DNA of 64,000 bases from Gemmatimonadota bacterium (lineage in GTDB: Bacteria > Gemmatimonadota > Gemmatimonadetes > Gemmatimonadales > GWC2-71-9): positions 37,270-101,269 of the forward strand of contig QHUK01000011.1 of assembly GCA_003222085.1 (NCBI GenBank), written 5' to 3'. The notes beneath the pieces are model-generated. The model searched no databases, had not been told where the DNA came from, and was given only the letters and a program-made list of their open reading frames with translations. Below are positions 60,069 through 64,000 of this stretch, one piece after another (the first letter of the stretch is position 1; every line of letters begins with the position of its first letter). The position numbers were made by a program, and so were the translations under genes.

Positions 60069-60950
60069 ATGCGCATCGTATCGTTGCTGCCCGCCGCCAC
60101 CGAGATGGTAGCCGCGCTGGGCGCGGTCGGTCGGCTGGTCGGCGTGTCGCACGAGTGCGACTTCCCACCGCAGGTGCGCTCGCTCCCCCGGGTCACCCGT
60201 ACCCGGGTGGATCCCACCCTGCCGTCGGGCGCGATCGACCGTGCCATGGCGGAAGCGAAGCGCGCCGGTGTCTCGCCGGTGGAGGTGGACGTCGACCTGG
60301 TGGCGCACCTGCGGCCCGACGTGCTGATCGGCCAGTCGGTGTGCGATGTCTGCGCCGTGGGCCACCACGAGCTGGCGCGCGTGGTCACCACCCTGATACC
60401 CACCCCCTGGGTCGTCACGTTGCACGCGCATACGCTGGAAGAGGTGCTCGTGGACATCCGCAAAGTCGGCGAAGCGCTGGAGCTCCGCGACGAAGCGGAC
60501 GAGCTCGACGCGGGCCTGCGCTACCGGCTGCGACGCGTCGGTGCCCGAGCCCAGAGGTCCGGACAGGTAGCGGCGCAGCGTGCTGCGCCCCTCCAGAAAC
60601 CGCGCGTACTGGTGCTGGAATGGCTCGATCCTCCCTACGTGGCGGGCCACTGGGTTCCCGAGCTGGTGGCGCTGGCGGGAGGCCAGGACGTCGGCAGCGC
60701 ACCCGGCGACCGATCGCGACCCCGTCCCTGGAACGAACTCGCCGCGCTTGCGCCGGACGTCGTGATCGTGGCGCCGTGCGGATTCGACATTCCCCGCGCC
60801 CAGGCGGAGCTGGCCGCCCTCACGGACCAGGAGGCGCGGCGGCTGCTCGGGCGGCGCGTCGAGTTTCTCGACGGCAACGCGTATACTTCCCGTCCGGGAC
60901 CGCGCCTCGTGGATGCGGCCGAGCAGCTTTCCCGGTTGATACCCGGTTGA
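60069..60950 (+). CDS. Cobalamin-binding/BtuF-like substrate-binding protein
   Basis: 293 aa. MRIVSLLPAATEMVAALGAV, GVSHECDFP, and RPDVLIGQSVCDVCAVGHHEL are typical of the BtuF-like cobalamin-binding family. The C-terminal lobe reads VLVLEWLDPPYVAGHWVPEL. There is no signal peptide, as in many members of this group, so it may be cytosolic. Between the lobes the stretch QVAAQRAAPLQ is encoded by an imperfect copy of the GTAGGGGCGCAGCA palindrome, an added linker. Confidence 0.78.
   Translation: MRIVSLLPAATEMVAALGAVGRLVGVSHECDFPPQVRSLPRVTRTRVDPTLPSGAIDRAMAEAKRAGVSPVEVDVDLVAHLRPDVLIGQSVCDVCAVGHHELARVVTTLIPTPWVVTLHAHTLEEVLVDIRKVGEALELRDEADELDAGLRYRLRRVGARAQRSGQVAAQRAAPLQKPRVLVLEWLDPPYVAGHWVPELVALAGGQDVGSAPGDRSRPRPWNELAALAPDVVIVAPCGFDIPRAQAELAALTDQEARRLLGRRVEFLDGNAYTSRPGPRLVDAAEQLSRLIPG
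60567..60594. repeat. GTAGGGGCGCAGCA-type palindrome inside a CDS
   Basis: An imperfect copy of the perfect palindrome at 59994-60021, with 3 changes, in frame within the BtuF-like gene. It encodes VAAQRAAP between the two lobes. Confidence 0.75.
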
Positions 60951-60969
60951 CGGTTCGGACGAGGTTCTC

Positions 60970-61974
60970 GTGATCGGCGTGCTGGCCCTTGCGTGGAACG
61001 TGGCGTCGTGCAACGTGCCACTCAGGCTGCTTCAGCAGCCCACCGACACGCTCCGTCTGTACGCGGTCGGGGACATCAACCTGGGCCGACGGCTCGCGAA
61101 GCAGCGGCTGCTCGAGGGCGATACCCTCTACCCGTTCCTCGCGGTCCGCGACTCGCTCGCCGCCGCGGACATCACGTTCGGGAATCTCGAGAGCCCGATC
61201 GCCGCCGAGTCGAGTGCCGCGCCCGATTCGGCGGCGGTGTTCACCGCCCCCCCGGCAGCCGCCGTCGCACTGGCGCGCGCGGGCTTCGACATCGTGAGCA
61301 CCGCGAACAACCACGCCTGGGACGGCGGTCCTGCCGCGCTGGAGGAGACGATGCGGCAGCTCACGCGCGCGGGCGTCCGGTTCGTGGGCTCCGGCTTCGG
61401 ACGCGACATGGCGGAGCAGCCGGTGATCCTGGAGCGGCGCGGCTGGCGGGTCGCGTTCTTTGCGCTCACCCGCGCGTGGAACCCGGCGCCGTACACGTTC
61501 CACAGCCACGCCGGGTCGCGCTACGTCGCCTGGGGAGATACCGGCCGGATCTATCCGGCGATCCGCGAGGTCAAGGCGAGCGGCCGGGCGGACCTCGTCG
61601 TGGTCAGCATGCACGGCGGCACCGAGTACGCGGACGCCCCGCCCAAGCACATGCAGGAATTGGCGCGCGGCGTCGTGGACGCCGGCGCGGACCTGGTGCT
61701 GGCGCATCACCCGCACGTATTGCAGCCGGTCGTCTGGTACAAGCACAAGCCGATCGTCCAATCGCTCGGCAACTTCGTGTTCCTGCAGGACGACCCGTGG
61801 ACCCGCCTGTCCGCGATTCTCCGGGTCGTGGTGACTCCCGACCGGCGGCTCCGTCTCTCCGCCATTCCAGTCCACGTCGGCCATCAGCCGACGCTCGCGA
61901 CCGGCGCCGCGGCCGACAGCGTGCGTCGCCGCCTTCGCGTGCGTCTTTCGCCCATACCGGTTCGCCACCCATGA
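60970..61974 (+). CDS. CapA-family protein
   Basis: 334 aa from GTG. VGDINLGRRLAKQRLLEG, DITFGNLESPI, DIVSTANNHAWDGGPAALEE, VVSMHGGTEYADAPPK and LAHHPHVLQPVVWYKHKPIV are CapA/PgsA (metallophosphoesterase-like) signatures, with the metal-site Asp, Asn and His residues in place. CapA takes part in poly-gamma-glutamate export; isolated genes like this often have other roles. The N-terminus has a short hydrophobic stretch with VASC, perhaps a lipobox. Its TGA overlaps the ATG of the peptidase gene. Confidence 0.82.
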   Translation: MIGVLALAWNVASCNVPLRLLQQPTDTLRLYAVGDINLGRRLAKQRLLEGDTLYPFLAVRDSLAAADITFGNLESPIAAESSAAPDSAAVFTAPPAAAVALARAGFDIVSTANNHAWDGGPAALEETMRQLTRAGVRFVGSGFGRDMAEQPVILERRGWRVAFFALTRAWNPAPYTFHSHAGSRYVAWGDTGRIYPAIREVKASGRADLVVVSMHGGTEYADAPPKHMQELARGVVDAGADLVLAHHPHVLQPVVWYKHKPIVQSLGNFVFLQDDPWTRLSAILRVVVTPDRRLRLSAIPVHVGHQPTLATGAAADSVRRRLRVRLSPIPVRHP

Positions 61975-63041
61975 CCCGAGACACCATGGACTTCCTGAAA
62001 CGACTCCTCGACACCCCCGGACCGTCCGGCTTCGAGACGGCGCCTGCCCGCGTGTGGCGCGACGAGGTGAAGACCTTCGCCGATCAGGTGTCGGCGGATG
62101 TGCACGGCAACTCCGTGGCGGCGGTGAATCCCAAGGGCGTGCCCCGCCTCATGCTGGCCGGTCACATCGACGAGATCGGACTGCAGATCACGCACGTGGA
62201 CGACGAGGGATACCTGTATTTCGCGGGCATCGGCGGGTGGGACTCCCAGGTTCTCGTCGGGCAGCGGGTGGTGATCAGCGGCCCCAAAGGTCCGGTGCAC
62301 GGCGCGATCGGAAAGCAGGCGGTGCACCTGATGAAGCGCGAGGACATGGACAAGGTCTCGAAGATCACGGACCTGTGGATCGACATCGGGGCGGCGAGCA
62401 AGGCCGAAGCGCTCGAGCGCGTGCGCCTGGGAGACGCCGGCGTGCTGGACGCAAGCGTGCAGGAGTTTCCGAACGCGCGGATCGTGTCGCGCAGCATCGA
62501 CAACCGGATCGGCGCCTACGTGGTGGCGGAGGCGCTGCGCCTGCTCGCGCAGGACCGGCCCAAACATGCGGGAGTGTTCGGCGTGGCGACCACGCGCGAG
62601 GAGATCGCGTGGACGGGCGGCGGGGCTCGTACCAGCGCGGTGGGGCTCGAGCCGAACGTCGCGCTGGTAGTAGACGTCACGCATGCGACGGATTGGCCCG
62701 GCGCCGAGAAGAAGCGCGCCGGCGAGCACAAGCTCGGTGGCGGTCCGGTGCTGGCGCGGGGGTCGGCCGTGAGCCCGGTCGTGTTCGACCTGCTCGTGGA
62801 GTGCGCCGAGCGGGAAAAGATCCCCTTCAGCATCCAGGCGGCGCCGCACGACACCGGCACGGATGCCGACGCCATCTACAATGCCCTTCGGGGGATCCCG
62901 ACGGGACTCGTGAGCGTTCCCAACCGCTACATGCACAGTCCCAACGAGATGGTGGCGCGCGAGGATCTGGAGCGTGCGGCCAGGCTGCTGGCGGCGTTCG
63001 CGCGGCGGCTCGATCCCAAAATCAGTTTCATCCCTTCCTGA
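61971..63041 (+). CDS. M42-family glutamyl aminopeptidase/cellulase-like
   Basis: 356 aa. TPGPSGFETAPARVWRDEVK begins the fold. Zinc-site residues are in MLAGHIDEIGLQITHVDDEG, DNRIGAYVVAEALRL, VATTREEIAWTGGGA, VDVTHATDWPG and VPNRYMHSPNEMV, all M42 signatures (FrvX/YsdC/PepA types). It is a cytosolic dodecameric aminopeptidase in known cases. The ATG at 61971 overlaps the CapA stop; a second ATG is at 61986. Confidence 0.86.
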   Translation: MTRDTMDFLKRLLDTPGPSGFETAPARVWRDEVKTFADQVSADVHGNSVAAVNPKGVPRLMLAGHIDEIGLQITHVDDEGYLYFAGIGGWDSQVLVGQRVVISGPKGPVHGAIGKQAVHLMKREDMDKVSKITDLWIDIGAASKAEALERVRLGDAGVLDASVQEFPNARIVSRSIDNRIGAYVVAEALRLLAQDRPKHAGVFGVATTREEIAWTGGGARTSAVGLEPNVALVVDVTHATDWPGAEKKRAGEHKLGGGPVLARGSAVSPVVFDLLVECAEREKIPFSIQAAPHDTGTDADAIYNALRGIPTGLVSVPNRYMHSPNEMVAREDLERAARLLAAFARRLDPKISFIPS

Positions 63042-63053
63042 GGAGAGCGCTCG

Positions 63054-63929
63054 ATGGCCAAGGGCAAAGGCGCGATTCTGGTGACAGGAGCAACGGGGCA
63101 GCAAGGTGGTGCCGTGGCCCGGGAGCTGCTCGCGCGCAAGCACACCGTGCGGGCGATGACGCGCAAACCGGACAGCGACGCCGCCAAAGCGCTGGCGCGG
63201 CAAGGGGCCGAAGTCGTGAAGGGTGACCTGGACGACGCCGAGTCGCTGCGGCGCGCGCTGCAGGGAGCGTGGGGCGTGTTCGCGGTGCAGAACACCTGGG
63301 AAGCGGGCGTCGAGGGAGAGGAAGCCCAGGGTAAGCGGATCGCCGAGCTCGCCCGCAAGGCCGGCGTCCAGCATTACGTCTACACGTCTGTCGGCTCGGC
63401 GCACCGCAAGACGGGCATCCCTCACTTCGACAACAAGTGGCGCATTGAAGAGACGGTGCGCGGGCTCGGCTTCCCGTCTCACGTCATTCTCCGCCCTGTG
63501 TTCTTCATGGACAACTTTCTCTCGCCGTGGTTCAAGCCGGGGATCGATCAGGGCAAGCTGATGATCGGTCTCAAGCCGACCACGGCGCTCCAGATGATCG
63601 CCGTGAAGGACATCGGTAAGTACGGCCTGCTTGCCTTCGAACAGGCCGAAGAGCTGAACCGCAGGGAGATCGACCTCGCCGGCGACGCGCACACGATGCC
63701 TCCGGCGGCGCAGATCCTCAGCAAGGCGGCGGGGCGGACCATCACCTTCCAGCCGGTGCCGATCGCGGAGGTGCGGAAGGCAGGCGAGGACTACGCGCTC
63801 ATGCTGGAATGGTTCGATCGCGTCGGGTACGACGCCGACATCCCCGGCAACGCGAAGCGGTACGGCATCAAGCCTACGACGCTCGCCGAATGGGCGGCGC
63901 GCGTGAGGTGGTCCTCGCCGACGGCTTAG
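63054..63929 (+). CDS. NmrA-family NAD(P)-binding protein
   Basis: 291 aa. ILVTGATGQQGGAVARELLA is the NmrA-type Rossmann motif, followed by VRAMTRKPDSDAAKALARQG and GDLDDAESLRRALQGAWGVF. VYTSVGSAHRKTGIPHFDNK and RPVFFMDNFLSP are also typical. Members sense NADP or act as reductases on quinones; this one is not assigned. A GAGGAG ribosome binding site lies 8 nt before the ATG. Its TAG overlaps the end of the convergent gene by 4 bp. Confidence 0.82.
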   Translation: MAKGKGAILVTGATGQQGGAVARELLARKHTVRAMTRKPDSDAAKALARQGAEVVKGDLDDAESLRRALQGAWGVFAVQNTWEAGVEGEEAQGKRIAELARKAGVQHYVYTSVGSAHRKTGIPHFDNKWRIEETVRGLGFPSHVILRPVFFMDNFLSPWFKPGIDQGKLMIGLKPTTALQMIAVKDIGKYGLLAFEQAEELNRREIDLAGDAHTMPPAAQILSKAAGRTITFQPVPIAEVRKAGEDYALMLEWFDRVGYDADIPGNAKRYGIKPTTLAEWAARVRWSSPTA

Positions 63930-64000
63930 CGGCGCTTCTTCCGCTTCAGCTCCGCGACGGCCCGGCTCGCCGCCTCGCGGACGTCGCGGTCACCGTCGTC
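63926..64000 (-). CDS. HEAT-repeat-like protein, C-terminal fragment
   Basis: The last 24 residues of a gene that runs off the right edge, ending in TAA: DGDRDVREAASRAVAELKRK and KRR. The pattern D-x-x-V-R-x-x-A-x-x-A-L/V is the second helix of a HEAT repeat, so it is probably a HEAT-repeat protein. Too little is left to say more. Confidence 0.5.
   Translation of the reverse strand, partial: DDGDRDVREAASRAVAELKRKKRR

Noticed and set aside
60993..61970. N-terminal extension of the M42 peptidase over the CapA-like gene
   Set aside because: The upstream open frame is an Arg/Gly/Ala-rich shadow of the CapA-like gene. The M42 fold begins right after the ATG at 61971, which overlaps the CapA stop.

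Overview
The window is about 64 kb of very GC-rich, densely packed chromosomal DNA. It carries a SusC/RagA-SusD/RagB pair, an actinobacterial-type fused Kgd beside KorAB, cytochrome bd genes, many TANNNT -10 boxes placed directly before start codons, and several families of short palindromic repeats. This mix suggests a member of the Gemmatimonadota or a close relative. That assignment is inference from gene content; no rRNA or tRNA gene was recognised. There is no prophage, integrase, CRISPR array or transposase.

Layout. 1-5.8 kb: end of a glycolate-oxidase-type Fe-S subunit, YgfZ, an SDR epimerase, a tiny Met/His-rich lipoprotein and a GH38 alpha-mannosidase. 5.8-12.8 kb: MoxR ATPase, an SPFH membrane protein, a cytidylate-kinase-like protein, a PDZ aspartyl protease, an MFS exporter and a VWA-domain partner of MoxR. 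12.8-15.5 kb: beta-lactamase-like serine hydrolase, RtcB RNA ligase, MmcQ/YjbR. 15.6-22.6 kb: central carbon metabolism (Kgd, KorA, KorB). 22.5-26 kb: a HEAT-like gene broken by a frameshift, a Kelch protein, YggT, DUF167 and a cupin. 26-28.3 kb: cydAB on the minus strand. 28.4-30.4 kb: a SAM-II-type riboswitch with a complete terminator/antiterminator switch in front of a homocysteine methyltransferase/MTHFR fusion. 30.5-35.5 kb: small membrane and lipoproteins, an NAD(P)-binding protein, a YfcC-type permease, DinB and an S4 protein. 35.6-41.4 kb: TolC-MFP-RND efflux operon. 41.4-45.2 kb: a four-helix-bundle (23S IVP-type) gene bracketed by inverted repeats, NfeD-SPFH, a sorbosone-dehydrogenase-like protein and DUF3052. 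45.3-51.6 kb: SusD, SusC and a carboxypeptidase-regulatory/plug protein on the minus strand. 51.6-57.6 kb: acyl-CoA dehydrogenase, a tandem pair of secreted proteins with duplicated leaders, an aminotransferase and a Ser/Thr kinase. 57.8-64 kb: OPT transporter, a cobalamin-binding-type protein, CapA-like, an M42 peptidase, an NmrA-like protein and the end of a HEAT-repeat gene.

Three things stand out. (1) The riboswitch at 28.49-28.59 kb can be read completely: promoter box, aptamer, antiterminator and terminator. (2) At least five families of short tandem or palindromic repeats sit at gene ends and also run into coding sequence. They add linkers or tails to Kgd (twice), CydA, CydB, the BtuF-like protein and the signal peptide of the sorbosone-dehydrogenase-like protein. 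One family brackets the four-helix-bundle gene as arms of an IVS-like unit. (3) At least a dozen genes have a TANNNT box 5-9 nt before the start codon and no ribosome binding site, which points to leaderless transcription.
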